Assembly (NCBI RefSeq): GCF_021290925.1
Contig: NZ_JAJSLX010000002.1
Location: 1,422,235 to 1,486,234 of the forward strand
DNA from: Sessilibacter corallicola
GTDB taxonomy: Bacteria; Pseudomonadota; Gammaproteobacteria; Pseudomonadales; Cellvibrionaceae
Direction: 5' to 3'
Length of the DNA stretch: 64,000 nt
The stretch's first letter is position 1, and every line of letters starts with the position of its first letter. The position numbers and the translations under genes are program-made. A model generated the notes under the pieces. It saw only the letters and a list, made by a program, of their open reading frames with translations, was not told the origin of the DNA and did no database searches. Positions 17,109-25,777 of the stretch are shown here, piece after piece.

Positions 17109-18371
17109 ATGATTAAAGATACTTCAGCACAAGACCACATCGTTGGAGCCCAAAAAAACAACACCAAACGATGGCTTACTATGGCTACCATCGCGTTTGC
17201 CGTTATTGTTGCAATCGGATTTACTTTTAATCGCTTTATAGACACAACACCTGAAGTGAATTTAGATCGCTTGCGCATTGCAGAAGTTAAAACCGGGCAT
17301 TTGGTGCGTGACGTTTCGGTCAACGGAAAAGTCGTCGCCGGTTTTAGCCCGGTTTTGTATTCGTCGAATTCCGGTATTGTCAGTTTTAACGTTAAAGCGG
17401 GCGAGCAGGTTAAAAAAGATCAAATAGTTGCAATTATTGAAAGTCCCGAATTACAAAATCAATTGCAACAAGAGCAAGCCATTCTTGATCGATTGAGCAT
17501 AGAAGTAAAACGTCAGACCATTGAAAACCAAAAAAACGATTTAATCGCCAGAAAAGAATTGGAAGAAGCGCGCCGAACATTACTTACCGCAAAACGCGAG
17601 AAAAAACGCAATGAAAAAGCGTGGGAAAAAGGCGCTGTTACCGAAGTGGATTATCAAAAATCCAAAGACGAACTAACCAGCGCAGAAATCGCATACGCTC
17701 ATGCGTTAGAAGAAGCTGACTTAAACGTAGCCAGCTGGAAGTTTGAACAAGAAGTACGCGAATTAGAATTACGTCAGCAAGAATTGCTGGTTGCGGATTT
17801 GGCTCGAAAAGTTGAGGCGCTAAATATTGTCTCACCCATTGACGGCATGGTGGGTAATTTAATGGTCGATGAAAAAGCCGTTATTGCCAGCAATGCAGGA
17901 ATTTTAAGTGTCGTGGATTTAACCCAATTGGAACTAGAAGCACAAATTCCAGAAATATACGCTGACGCATTAAGCACTGGCTTAGATTCAATCATCCGAA
18001 TGGGGAATTCCCAAGTGCGCGGTCACCTTGCGTCGATTTCCCCCCAAGTTGACGACGGCCTAGTGGCAGCACGCATTCGTTTTGATGAAGAACTCCCGCA
18101 AGAGCTTCGCCAAAACCAGCGTTTACAAGCACGAGTGTTGTTAGAGTCACGCGATAACACTCTGGTTTTAACGCGCGGTCCTTTTATGAACGATGGCGGC
18201 GGTAGAATCGCTTATTTAGTGGCAGGAAATTACGCAGAACGTCTGTCGATTAAAACCGGAATTTCAAACGTTGCCGAAGTAGAAATTTTAGAGGGGCTTA
18301 ATCCTGGCGACAAAGTGGTTATTTCTAGTATCGAATTATTCAATAACGCCGACCGCGTGCGTCTGAATTAA
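17109..18371 (+). CDS. Membrane-fusion (periplasmic adaptor) protein of a MacAB-like exporter
   Basis: A 420-residue HlyD/MacA-type adaptor. It has one N-terminal membrane helix (about 22-42), a lipoyl half-motif (VKAGEQVKKDQIVAIIESPEL, about 99-119), a long alpha-helical coiled-coil hairpin (about 120-240), the returning lipoyl half (SPIDGMVGNLMVDEKAVI) and C-terminal beta-barrel and membrane-proximal domains. It would link the inner-membrane ABC transporter to an outer-membrane channel not encoded here. ATG 17109 has AAAGGTGA in front and follows the sigma-54 start site. It is the first gene of a tight six-gene unit: exporter, then response regulator and kinase. Confidence 0.88.
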   Translation: MIKDTSAQDHIVGAQKNNTKRWLTMATIAFAVIVAIGFTFNRFIDTTPEVNLDRLRIAEVKTGHLVRDVSVNGKVVAGFSPVLYSSNSGIVSFNVKAGEQVKKDQIVAIIESPELQNQLQQEQAILDRLSIEVKRQTIENQKNDLIARKELEEARRTLLTAKREKKRNEKAWEKGAVTEVDYQKSKDELTSAEIAYAHALEEADLNVASWKFEQEVRELELRQQELLVADLARKVEALNIVSPIDGMVGNLMVDEKAVIASNAGILSVVDLTQLELEAQIPEIYADALSTGLDSIIRMGNSQVRGHLASISPQVDDGLVAARIRFDEELPQELRQNQRLQARVLLESRDNTLVLTRGPFMNDGGGRIAYLVAGNYAERLSIKTGISNVAEVEILEGLNPGDKVVISSIELFNNADRVRLN

Positions 18372-18390
18372 AAAAATTAAGGTATATATC

Positions 18391-19104
18391 ATGTTAAAAA
18401 TGAATGGTTTAAGTAAAGTCTATCGCACGCATTTGGTAGAAACTCACGCGCTACGCGAATTCAGTATTACGGTGGATGAAGGCGAATTTGTGGCGGTAAC
18501 CGGCCCTTCCGGTTCGGGCAAAACAACATTTTTGAATATTGCCGGTTTATTAGAAGAGCACACTGAAGGCAGTTATCAATTGGATGGCATCGAACTTACC
18601 GGATTATCCGACCGTAAACGCTCGGCGTTGCGCAACGAAAAACTTGGCTTTATTTTTCAAGGGTTTAATTTAATTCCGGATTTAAATCTGTTTGATAATG
18701 TGGATGTTCCTCTGCGTTATCGCGGTTTTTCTGCCAAAGAACGCAAACAACGCATTGAAACCTCATTAGAACAGGTGGGTTTGGCATCGCGAATGAAGCA
18801 TTTTCCGTCGGAATTATCCGGCGGACAACAACAGCGTGTTGCCATTGCGCGTGCACTCGCGGGTGAACCAAAATTGTTGCTGGCCGATGAGCCGACAGGA
18901 AATCTTGATTCCAATATGGCTCGTGGAGTGATGGAATTATTAGAAAGCATTAATGCCAACGGCACCACCATTATTATGGTGACCCACGACCCAGAATTAG
19001 CGGCAAGAACGCGTCGTAATGTTCATGTTATTGATGGACAAGTTACCGATTTGCGAACCGTTTTTAACAATGACAACGTAGAGCGCACAGCAGAAACCGC
19101 TTAA
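18391..19104 (+). CDS. ABC transporter ATP-binding subunit (MacB/LolD type)
   Basis: The 237-residue ATPase has Walker A GPSGSGKTT (38-46), the Q-loop FQGFNLIPDL, signature LSGGQ (142-146), Walker B LLLADE (162-167), D-loop and the switch histidine in VTHDPE. The sequence is closest to ATPases that pair with FtsX/MacB-type permeases. It powers the two permeases that follow at 19120 and 20445. The gaps of 19 and 15 bases to its neighbours indicate one operon. Confidence 0.92.
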   Translation: MLKMNGLSKVYRTHLVETHALREFSITVDEGEFVAVTGPSGSGKTTFLNIAGLLEEHTEGSYQLDGIELTGLSDRKRSALRNEKLGFIFQGFNLIPDLNLFDNVDVPLRYRGFSAKERKQRIETSLEQVGLASRMKHFPSELSGGQQQRVAIARALAGEPKLLLADEPTGNLDSNMARGVMELLESINANGTTIIMVTHDPELAARTRRNVHVIDGQVTDLRTVFNNDNVERTAETA

Positions 19105-19119
19105 TTCGAGGGAAATATC

Positions 19120-20436
19120 ATGATTCGATATTATTTTTGGTTGTCTCTAAAAAGTATAAAAGGCAATCCTTGGCTAAGCGCATTAATGGTATTAGCCATT
19201 GCTTTAGGTATTGGCGCTTTTATGACGACTTATACTGTATTCCACTATATGTCGGGTGATCCAATCCCTCATAAAAGTGACAAGCTGTTTACAGTGCAGT
19301 TGGATAATTGGGCGCCAGATAGCGCGTGGGACGATGAGAATAATCGACCACCACCACACCTAACGTATCGGGATTCCCATTTTTTAGCCGAATCCAAAGA
19401 AGCCACTTATCAGACGGCTTTTTTTAGTGTGATTATGGCAGCACAGCCTGAAAATCCAGATATAAAACCGCTGAGAGCACAAGGATTAGTAACCTACAGT
19501 GATTTTTTCCCGATGTTCGAACCGAAATTTTTATACGGATCGGCGTGGACTCGGCGCGATGATCAACAACGCAATAGAGTGATTGTGTTAAGTAAAGACA
19601 TGAACGAAAGAGTCTTTGGTGGTGAAAACAGCGTTGGAAAATATTTTCGGCTGAACGATCACGAATACAAAATTGTTGGTGTCCTAGATGATTTTGCACC
19701 AAGACCGAAATACTATGACTTAGTTAATTCTCAAGATTTTGGCGATACGGAAGATTTCTATTTACCGTTTACTCTTAATGATTTTTTAAAGCTACGTCCG
19801 GCTGGTAATAATAGCTGTTGGAAACCATTGCCAACAGCAAGCTACGAAGGTTATTTAGAATCTGATTGTGTATGGATTAATATGTGGGTTCAACTAGAAG
19901 ATGAAGATCATAAACAACAATACCAGCAATTTATAGACAATTATGTTATCGATCAAAAAAATCTAGGTCGTTTTCCTCGGCCACTAAATAATCAAATAAC
20001 TGATGTGATGGACTGGTTGGAAGTTCGTGAAGTTGTAACTGACGATACACATATTCAATTGTGGTTGTCCGGCGCGTTTCTGATCGTTTGCTTATTAAAT
20101 ACTGTAGGTTTAATGCTGGCAAAATTTCTCAAAAAGTCGGGCGATGTTGGTGTTCGTCGAGCACTTGGGGCAAGTCGTGCGCAAATTTTCTATCAGCACC
20201 TAATAGAATCGGCCACCTTGGGTATTGTTGGAGCAATTTTAGGATTGGCTTTAGCGTGGCTTGGTTTATTGATGGTTCGCAGTTTCTCGCCCGACATCGC
20301 CGTACTTACGCATTTAGATTTCAAGCTTTCATTATTTGCTTTTGCAGTCGCCATTATAACGAGTTTGATTTCAGGGTTATATCCGACCTGGCGGATTTGC
20401 CAAATTACCCCAGCTCGTCAGTTAAAGTCACAGTAG
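19120..20436 (+). CDS. ABC transporter permease (FtsX/MacB type), subunit 1
   Basis: A 438-residue permease with the MacB layout: one N-terminal helix (about 19-42), a large periplasmic domain (about 45-310) with the MacB_PCD-type stretch FGGENSVGKYFRLNDHEYKIVGVLDDF, then three C-terminal helices of the FtsX domain with the conserved GVRRALGASRAQIF coupling segment. With its partner it probably extrudes a peptide or lipophilic compound in a mechanotransmission mode; the substrate is unknown. Confidence 0.88.
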   Translation: MIRYYFWLSLKSIKGNPWLSALMVLAIALGIGAFMTTYTVFHYMSGDPIPHKSDKLFTVQLDNWAPDSAWDDENNRPPPHLTYRDSHFLAESKEATYQTAFFSVIMAAQPENPDIKPLRAQGLVTYSDFFPMFEPKFLYGSAWTRRDDQQRNRVIVLSKDMNERVFGGENSVGKYFRLNDHEYKIVGVLDDFAPRPKYYDLVNSQDFGDTEDFYLPFTLNDFLKLRPAGNNSCWKPLPTASYEGYLESDCVWINMWVQLEDEDHKQQYQQFIDNYVIDQKNLGRFPRPLNNQITDVMDWLEVREVVTDDTHIQLWLSGAFLIVCLLNTVGLMLAKFLKKSGDVGVRRALGASRAQIFYQHLIESATLGIVGAILGLALAWLGLLMVRSFSPDIAVLTHLDFKLSLFAFAVAIITSLISGLYPTWRICQITPARQLKSQ

Positions 20437-20444
20437 AGGTTACT

Positions 20445-21680
20445 ATGGATATTAAGCCGATCTTCAAAACATTGATTAGAAACCCGGTAGGGCTAGTTTT
20501 AATTGCTACACAAGTGGCGTTAACCTTGGCAATTATTGTTAATTCATTGTTTATCATTAATCAACGCCTCGACAATATTTCAGTAAAATCAGGTATTGAT
20601 GAAGATAATACCTTAATGATTAGCTTTTCCAGCTTGTCGGACAGCTACAATATGGAAAACGCCATAGCCAATGATTTAGCCTTTCTTAAAAGCTTACCGG
20701 GTGTTAATTCTGCAATGGCGACTAATTCTTTGCCTTTGTCTAATTCCGGTTGGTCAAGCGGAGTCAGTTCTCAATCAGATTACAAAGGTGTGGAGATTGG
20801 TTCTGCATTTTATTTTGCCGATGAAACCTTGGTAGACACACTGGGGGTGGACCTGATTGCAGGGCGTAGCTTTCGTTCTGAAGAAATATCTTATTATTAT
20901 TTATCGGATGAGTTGGAACCTCCAGTCTGTATTGTATCTGCTGATTTGGCTCTTACTTTATTTCCTGATTTAAATAATCCAGAAGAAGTTGTGGGCAAAA
21001 AGATCTGGTACGGTGGCGTTGAGAACCCTAAATTTGCTGAAGTTATTGGTGTAATTAATGACATTAAAGCGCCTTGGAGAGGCTGGTCTGAACCAATCTT
21101 TAACCGTGTAATTTACGTACCCCATAAGCCGATATTTGGTAAATTTTCGCGCTACGTAGTTCGAGCCGAAAACGGCCAACTCGACAATCTGGTAAAAAAT
21201 ATCCAAACAGAATTATCGAATTTTGATGATCAACGCGTTATACGGCCGCCCAGACCATTTTCTGATATTCGTGAAGTTTTTGTCCGAAACGACAAAGGAA
21301 TGGCCACAACGTTAACGATTGTGATTGTATTGCTGTTATTGATCAACGCCTTAGGCATCATCGGCCTGGTGAGTTTTTGGGTAACCCAACGAACCAAACA
21401 GATTGGTACCCGTCGTGCTCTAGGTGCCACTAAATTCGATATATTAACGTACTTTTTAACTGAAAATCTGATCATTACTTGCATTGGCGTTATTATTGGT
21501 TCTATTCTGGCTATGGCATTAAATAATTGGTTAGTAACTGCGTTTTCGCTCTCGAAATTACCCATGAGTTACTTATTAGGCAGCGCATTGTTGTTAATCT
21601 TAATGGGCATGATAGCGGTTTGTGCACCGGCGATGCGAGCGATGAATGTTCAGCCAGCGGTTGCTACGCGCAGTGTATAA
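20445..21680 (+). CDS. ABC transporter permease (FtsX/MacB type), subunit 2
   Basis: A 411-residue paralogue of the preceding permease, with an N-terminal helix (about 15-38), a periplasmic domain and three C-terminal helices around QIGTRRALGATKFDIL. Translation starts at ATG 20445, with AGAGG six bases ahead. The same frame is open far upstream but there it overlaps the first permease in another frame, so the longer version is not real. The periplasmic domain differs strongly from subunit 1, fitting a heterodimeric transporter. Confidence 0.88.
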   Translation: MDIKPIFKTLIRNPVGLVLIATQVALTLAIIVNSLFIINQRLDNISVKSGIDEDNTLMISFSSLSDSYNMENAIANDLAFLKSLPGVNSAMATNSLPLSNSGWSSGVSSQSDYKGVEIGSAFYFADETLVDTLGVDLIAGRSFRSEEISYYYLSDELEPPVCIVSADLALTLFPDLNNPEEVVGKKIWYGGVENPKFAEVIGVINDIKAPWRGWSEPIFNRVIYVPHKPIFGKFSRYVVRAENGQLDNLVKNIQTELSNFDDQRVIRPPRPFSDIREVFVRNDKGMATTLTIVIVLLLLINALGIIGLVSFWVTQRTKQIGTRRALGATKFDILTYFLTENLIITCIGVIIGSILAMALNNWLVTAFSLSKLPMSYLLGSALLLILMGMIAVCAPAMRAMNVQPAVATRSV

Positions 21681-21701
21681 CGAAAACATTAATGAATATC
21701 T

Positions 21702-23144
21702 ATGAATGACAGAAAGCTACTGGTTATTGACGACAATACCGCGGTATCAACCGCACTGGAATTACTGTTTAGCCTTGAAGGTTGGCAAACCATTTCCGCA
21801 ACCACGCCCGAAGACGGATTAAGTGCGTTAAAGAGTGAGTCCGTCGACCTTGTCATTCAAGATATGAATTTCAAAGCCGATAAAACCTCGGGCGAAGAGG
21901 GCATCGAACTGTTTCACACCATTCGCGAACAGTATCCCGATTTGCCCATTATTTTGCTTACCGCGTGGACCAGCCTTGAAACCGCCGTAGATTTGGTTCG
22001 CGGCGGTGCCGCGGATTATCTTGCCAAACCCTGGGATGATAAAAAGCTGATTACCACCATTCGTAATTTATTAGAGCTTTCTGATTCCACCCAAGAATTA
22101 CTGCGGTTAAAAGAGCGGAACAACCAAACTCGCAGCGCTTTATTTAAGGAATACACGCTTAACAACATTATTTTTCAAGACCCACTTACCGAAAATCTGA
22201 TTCGTTTAGCGTGCCAAGTTGCTAAGTCTGACATTCCTATTTTAATAACCGGGCCTAACGGCGCCGGCAAAGAAAAAATTGCCGAGCTAATTCACGATAA
22301 TTCAGTCAATCCGAACAACAACTTTATAGCCGTTAACTGTGGTGCATTACCAAAAGAGTTGATTGAAGCTGAACTGTTTGGTGCCGAGGCGGGTGCCTAT
22401 ACCGGCGCCAATAAAATTCGAATTGGCCGTTTTGAGGCAGCAGATGGCGGAACCCTGTTTCTCGATGAAATTGGTAACCTCCCTTTAGAGGGACAAATGA
22501 AATTACTGCGCGTGTTAGAAACCCAACAGTTTGAACGCTTGGGTTCCACTAAAACCAAAACCGTTAACGTACGCGTTATTTCAGCAACCAATGCCGATTT
22601 GCCCGCAATGATAAAAGCAGGTGAGTTTCGAGAAGATTTGTATTATCGATTAAACGTGATTGAACTTAAATTACCACCCTTGGCCGATCGCCCGGAAGAT
22701 ATTTTGCCACTGGCTAATTTTTTCTTAGACGGCGAGAAACAATTAAGCTCAAACGCACAGCAGGCTTTATTAAATTACCCTTGGCCTGGCAATGTGCGTG
22801 AACTCAGAAATGCCATTAAACGCGCGCAATTGCTGTGTTCAAATAATAAAGTAGAGATTGAGCATTTAGGGTTACGTGCTCTGAACGAAGCAAATTCATC
22901 AGCGAATGTTACGGAATCAAGTGCTACGGAATCGAATGTTGCTGAATCGAATGTTACTGAATCAAGTGCTACAGAATCTCACACACCGCCAAAGCCAAAA
23001 GCAAAAAAAGAACCAACCAAAGACGAAATCGAAGCAGCACTGGCCGAAACACACGGTGTAATTGCCAACGCCGCACAAATGCTCGGCTTGTCTCGGCAAT
23101 CGCTGTATCGTCGAATGGAACGCTTTGATATCAAGAAAAAATAA
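21702..23144 (+). CDS. Sigma-54-dependent response regulator (NtrC family)
   Basis: This 480-residue activator has three domains. The receiver domain (1-120) has acidic pocket D10/D11 and phospho-acceptor D54. The AAA+ domain (about 150-385) has a Walker A variant GPNGAGKE, the sigma-54 contact loop GAYTGA (the common variant of GAFTGA), Walker B GGTLFLDEIGN and the arginine finger region REDLYYRLNV. A Fis-type helix-turn-helix lies at the C-terminus (NAAQMLGLSRQSLYRRM). Between the last two domains is a five-unit pentapeptide repeat linker. It should respond to the kinase at 23159 and bind the TGTCCG repeats upstream of the exporter operon, making a positive feedback loop. Confidence 0.93.
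   Translation: MNDRKLLVIDDNTAVSTALELLFSLEGWQTISATTPEDGLSALKSESVDLVIQDMNFKADKTSGEEGIELFHTIREQYPDLPIILLTAWTSLETAVDLVRGGAADYLAKPWDDKKLITTIRNLLELSDSTQELLRLKERNNQTRSALFKEYTLNNIIFQDPLTENLIRLACQVAKSDIPILITGPNGAGKEKIAELIHDNSVNPNNNFIAVNCGALPKELIEAELFGAEAGAYTGANKIRIGRFEAADGGTLFLDEIGNLPLEGQMKLLRVLETQQFERLGSTKTKTVNVRVISATNADLPAMIKAGEFREDLYYRLNVIELKLPPLADRPEDILPLANFFLDGEKQLSSNAQQALLNYPWPGNVRELRNAIKRAQLLCSNNKVEIEHLGLRALNEANSSANVTESSATESNVAESNVTESSATESHTPPKPKAKKEPTKDEIEAALAETHGVIANAAQMLGLSRQSLYRRMERFDIKKK
22905..22979 (+). repeat. Five tandem 15-bp units inside the regulator gene
   Basis: Five 15-bp units (22905, 22920, 22935, 22950, 22965) of the form AATGTTACGGAATCA / AGTGCTACGGAATCG encode (N/S)(V/A)(T/A)ES five times. 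Units 1-2 match units 4-5 as a 30-bp pair. The repeat keeps frame and lies in the linker before the DNA-binding domain. Confidence 0.85.
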
Positions 23145-23158
23145 TACGGACAATAACA

Positions 23159-24460
23159 ATGATACGTACGGTTTATTGGTTTTTGATATTCGTCGTTTTT
23201 TTAGGCATTTATCATGTTGTATACAGCAATCTGATGGGCAATGCCTTTTGGATTACAACAGCTGCATTATTATTGGCGGCGTCGTTTTTAGCGTTTTATT
23301 TTGAGAAAAAACCCTACCGACAACAAATTCGCGCGCTTTCCAGCATGGTTGCCAGTTGGCGCGACAACGAATTTGGTATATCAATTCACAAACCGAAAGC
23401 GCAAGAACTCGCTGAATTGACGAGCGAACTTAACTCAGTTGGCGACTTATTAAGGCGCGAACGCCAAACTCTGATTCAACGAGAGTTGTTACTGCAAACG
23501 GTAATCCAAAACAGCCCAATGGCAGTTTTACTGTGCGATCACAACGACCACATTATTTTGGCCAATGTTGCGGCAAGCCAATGGTTCAACGAAGGCGGCA
23601 ATTTAAATGGTGTTTCGTTAACAGATGTGATCCAAAAATTACCAGAGCAACTCCATGCCGCTGTTCAAAAATCGGGTGACAGTATTTGCACCATCGAGGG
23701 TGATTTTACGGAGTCTTATCATGTTTCTCGGTCACAATTTATTTTAAACAGCCAGCACCATCATTTAATTTTAATTCGTCAAATTACCCGTGAGTTAAAC
23801 CGACAGGAAGTGTTTGTCTGGAAAAAAATTATTCGCATTATGAGCCATGAAATCAATAACTCCATGGCTCCGGTATCGTCTTTGTCACACACTGGCAGAA
23901 CCTTGGCCGAACGCGGTAATTACGAAGCCCTAAAAAAAGTGTTTGATACCATTGAAGAACGCGCTCATCACTTAAATGATTTTATTCGCGGTTACGCCCG
24001 ATTCGCCAAATTACCGAATCCAGAAAAAAAGCTCACAGAGATAGAACCCTTTTTAAATTCCATTTGCCAAGCGCTCGAATGTAATTATCAATTAAATTCA
24101 ACAAATACCGCAGTGGAATTCGACCCAGGACAAATCGAACAAGCATTAATTAATTTGGTAAAAAATGCGCTTGAAGCCGGTTCGGAAATTAGTGATGTTT
24201 CCATTCATTGGCAAATGCAAAAAAACACCTGGCAATTAGAAGTGCGTGACAGAGGTGAAGGCATACAAGAAGGCATTATTAACCAAGCGTTGTTGCCATT
24301 TTATTCCACCAAGCGCACCGGTAATGGTTTAGGGTTGGCACTTGTCCGCGAAATTCTCGAAGCCCACGGCGGAAAAATTGTACTCAATAAACGCGAAGGT
24401 GGAGGAACCTGTGTGGTACTCAGTTTTCCAAAACGCGCAGTAGAAAATGTTTCGCTCTAG
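23159..24460 (+). CDS. Sensor histidine kinase
   Basis: A 433-residue inner-membrane kinase with two N-terminal helices (about 5-22 and 29-46) and almost no periplasmic loop. A linker and a PAS-like domain (about 105-210, VIQNSPMAVLLCDHNDHIILAN) follow. The phospho-acceptor H-box is IMSHEINNSMAPVSSLSHT (His about 230), and the ATPase domain has N-box NLVKNALEAG, G1 DRGEGI, and G2 GNGLGLALV. The tiny extracellular part recalls intramembrane-sensing kinases that monitor an associated transporter. It begins 14 bases after the response regulator. Confidence 0.92.
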   Translation: MIRTVYWFLIFVVFLGIYHVVYSNLMGNAFWITTAALLLAASFLAFYFEKKPYRQQIRALSSMVASWRDNEFGISIHKPKAQELAELTSELNSVGDLLRRERQTLIQRELLLQTVIQNSPMAVLLCDHNDHIILANVAASQWFNEGGNLNGVSLTDVIQKLPEQLHAAVQKSGDSICTIEGDFTESYHVSRSQFILNSQHHHLILIRQITRELNRQEVFVWKKIIRIMSHEINNSMAPVSSLSHTGRTLAERGNYEALKKVFDTIEERAHHLNDFIRGYARFAKLPNPEKKLTEIEPFLNSICQALECNYQLNSTNTAVEFDPGQIEQALINLVKNALEAGSEISDVSIHWQMQKNTWQLEVRDRGEGIQEGIINQALLPFYSTKRTGNGLGLALVREILEAHGGKIVLNKREGGGTCVVLSFPKRAVENVSL

Positions 24461-24645
24461 TGTTAATTAACTCTTTAGATATTCGGTGGTATCAATAGTA
24501 TGTACGTTACTATTATGCTGTTAATACTAAAGTTTGTTTATTATTGGATTTAATAAAATTGTCACACAAATCTCCTGGTGCCTCGAAACAATAACGGTAT
24601 ACTCCAGCGCTGTTTTAAACAGTAACAATAGGAGCTACCACAGGG

Positions 24646-25011
24646 ATGCCATCTCTTATCAAAAAAACAATAAACCTAACCGCCTTCGCCTGTATTGGAT
24701 TTATCGCAGCATGCGCATCAAAACCTCAACTTCCAGACTTTAAATACACCGAAGAAGCCATATCGCACGCGCGAAAGAGTTTTCGCCAGTCACACAAAGA
24801 AATTCTTTTTTTATTAATGGTTGATCGCAACGGTAAAGTGGTTAAATCTCAAATTATTGATTGGAAAAAAGACGATCTAAAAAGAACCAACGTCGAGAAA
24901 TTCAAACGATCAACGTACAACATTGAATTTAAACCCGCAAAAGACAGCGAACCCGATTACCGACAACTGTTTTATCCCATGAATGTAAACAGTACGTTTG
25001 AGTGGCGTTAG
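24646..25011 (+). CDS. Small lipoprotein with TonB-C-like fold
   Basis: The 121-residue product has a lipoprotein signal with lipobox FIAAC (Cys at 23). The mature part (about 50-120) has the alternating pattern of a TonB C-terminal domain: LLMVDRNGKVVKSQIID, a helix, then YNIEFKPA and a final FEWR strand. There is no membrane-energising histidine helix, so it is not a full TonB. The function is unknown. The gene is separated by 185 bases from the kinase and followed by a hairpin. Confidence 0.6.
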   Translation: MPSLIKKTINLTAFACIGFIAACASKPQLPDFKYTEEAISHARKSFRQSHKEILFLLMVDRNGKVVKSQIIDWKKDDLKRTNVEKFKRSTYNIEFKPAKDSEPDYRQLFYPMNVNSTFEWR

Positions 25012-25025
25012 AATAATAATAGGAT

Positions 25026-25043
25026 GAGCCGCGGTGGCGGCTC
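25026..25043 (+). terminator. Probable terminator hairpin
   Basis: GAGCCGC-GGTG-GCGGCTC is a perfect 7-bp GC-rich stem immediately after the lipoprotein gene, followed by AAAATTTAAT. The T-run is short, so efficiency may be modest. Confidence 0.55.
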
Positions 25044-25267
25044 AAAATTTAATCGTTTAATTTTTCATTGATTATTAATTAAAAGTTTTCACGTCAAGCT
25101 CTGCCAGTCTAGGTAAACTAAAGTATTAAGTCGCCAATTCCTTGCATTAGAAATCTCAGAAATATAAACCATCTCTCATATTGCCATTCGATAAAATACT
25201 TGTTAGAACTTTGGTTCAGATATGTAAACAATTCTGATGGTGTTTTTTACCACGAAGGAAGATCGAA

Positions 25268-25777
25268 ATGGCGGATGGATCAACGGTAAGCTCCACCGAA
25301 TTAGATAATAACGACAGTAACAGACACAGTTCTTACTTAGAATTTGTCTGTGAACAAATTAATTATCACAACACAGCGTCAAAGCGTTCAAAGATAATTT
25401 ACCAGTCACTGTTTGCGGTACAATCTATTGTCTCATTCGGCATTACTCTTACAGGAATATTTATCGCCAAGGGAGTGTCCGATGATTCGTATCTTACCTA
25501 TATTGTTGGTGGCGCGGGCGTACTCCTTTCAGCGATTGCAACTTTGCACAGCGCTGGCCAATACAACAGTCGTTGGTTACATCATCGTAATATTTGTCAA
25601 ATTTTAGAAAGTGAGCTGAGAGTTTATCGCGCGGATTCAGGTGAATATCAAAAATTCATCGATCAATCAGAAAAGTTTCATCTGTTTGTGAAAAACATAG
25701 AGCAGGTTGTTAACAAAGAGCATCAAAGCTGGAAAGTGATTGTTAAAGAGGGTGCAAAAAATGACCCTAAAAAGTGA
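25268..25777 (+). CDS. SLATT-type (DUF4231-like) two-helix membrane protein
   Basis: A 169-residue protein with two hydrophobic helices (about 46-67 and 75-95) flanked by helical cytoplasmic arms. After the second helix comes QYNSRWLHHRNICQILESELRVYRADSGEY, the W-x-x-x-R...E...E pattern seen in SLATT/DUF4231 proteins. SLATT proteins are predicted pore-forming effectors tied to nucleotide-signalling or sensor domains in bacterial conflict systems (Burroughs, Aravind and colleagues). AAGGAAG precedes the ATG. It is the first gene of a run in which the next gene overlaps it by 17 bases, so effector and TIR protein are translationally coupled. Confidence 0.75.
   Translation: MADGSTVSSTELDNNDSNRHSSYLEFVCEQINYHNTASKRSKIIYQSLFAVQSIVSFGITLTGIFIAKGVSDDSYLTYIVGGAGVLLSAIATLHSAGQYNSRWLHHRNICQILESELRVYRADSGEYQKFIDQSEKFHLFVKNIEQVVNKEHQSWKVIVKEGAKNDPKK

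Noticed and set aside
20061-20444. 128-residue N-terminal extension of the second permease
   Set aside because: It overlaps the first permease gene in a different frame and lacks a membrane-protein pattern.
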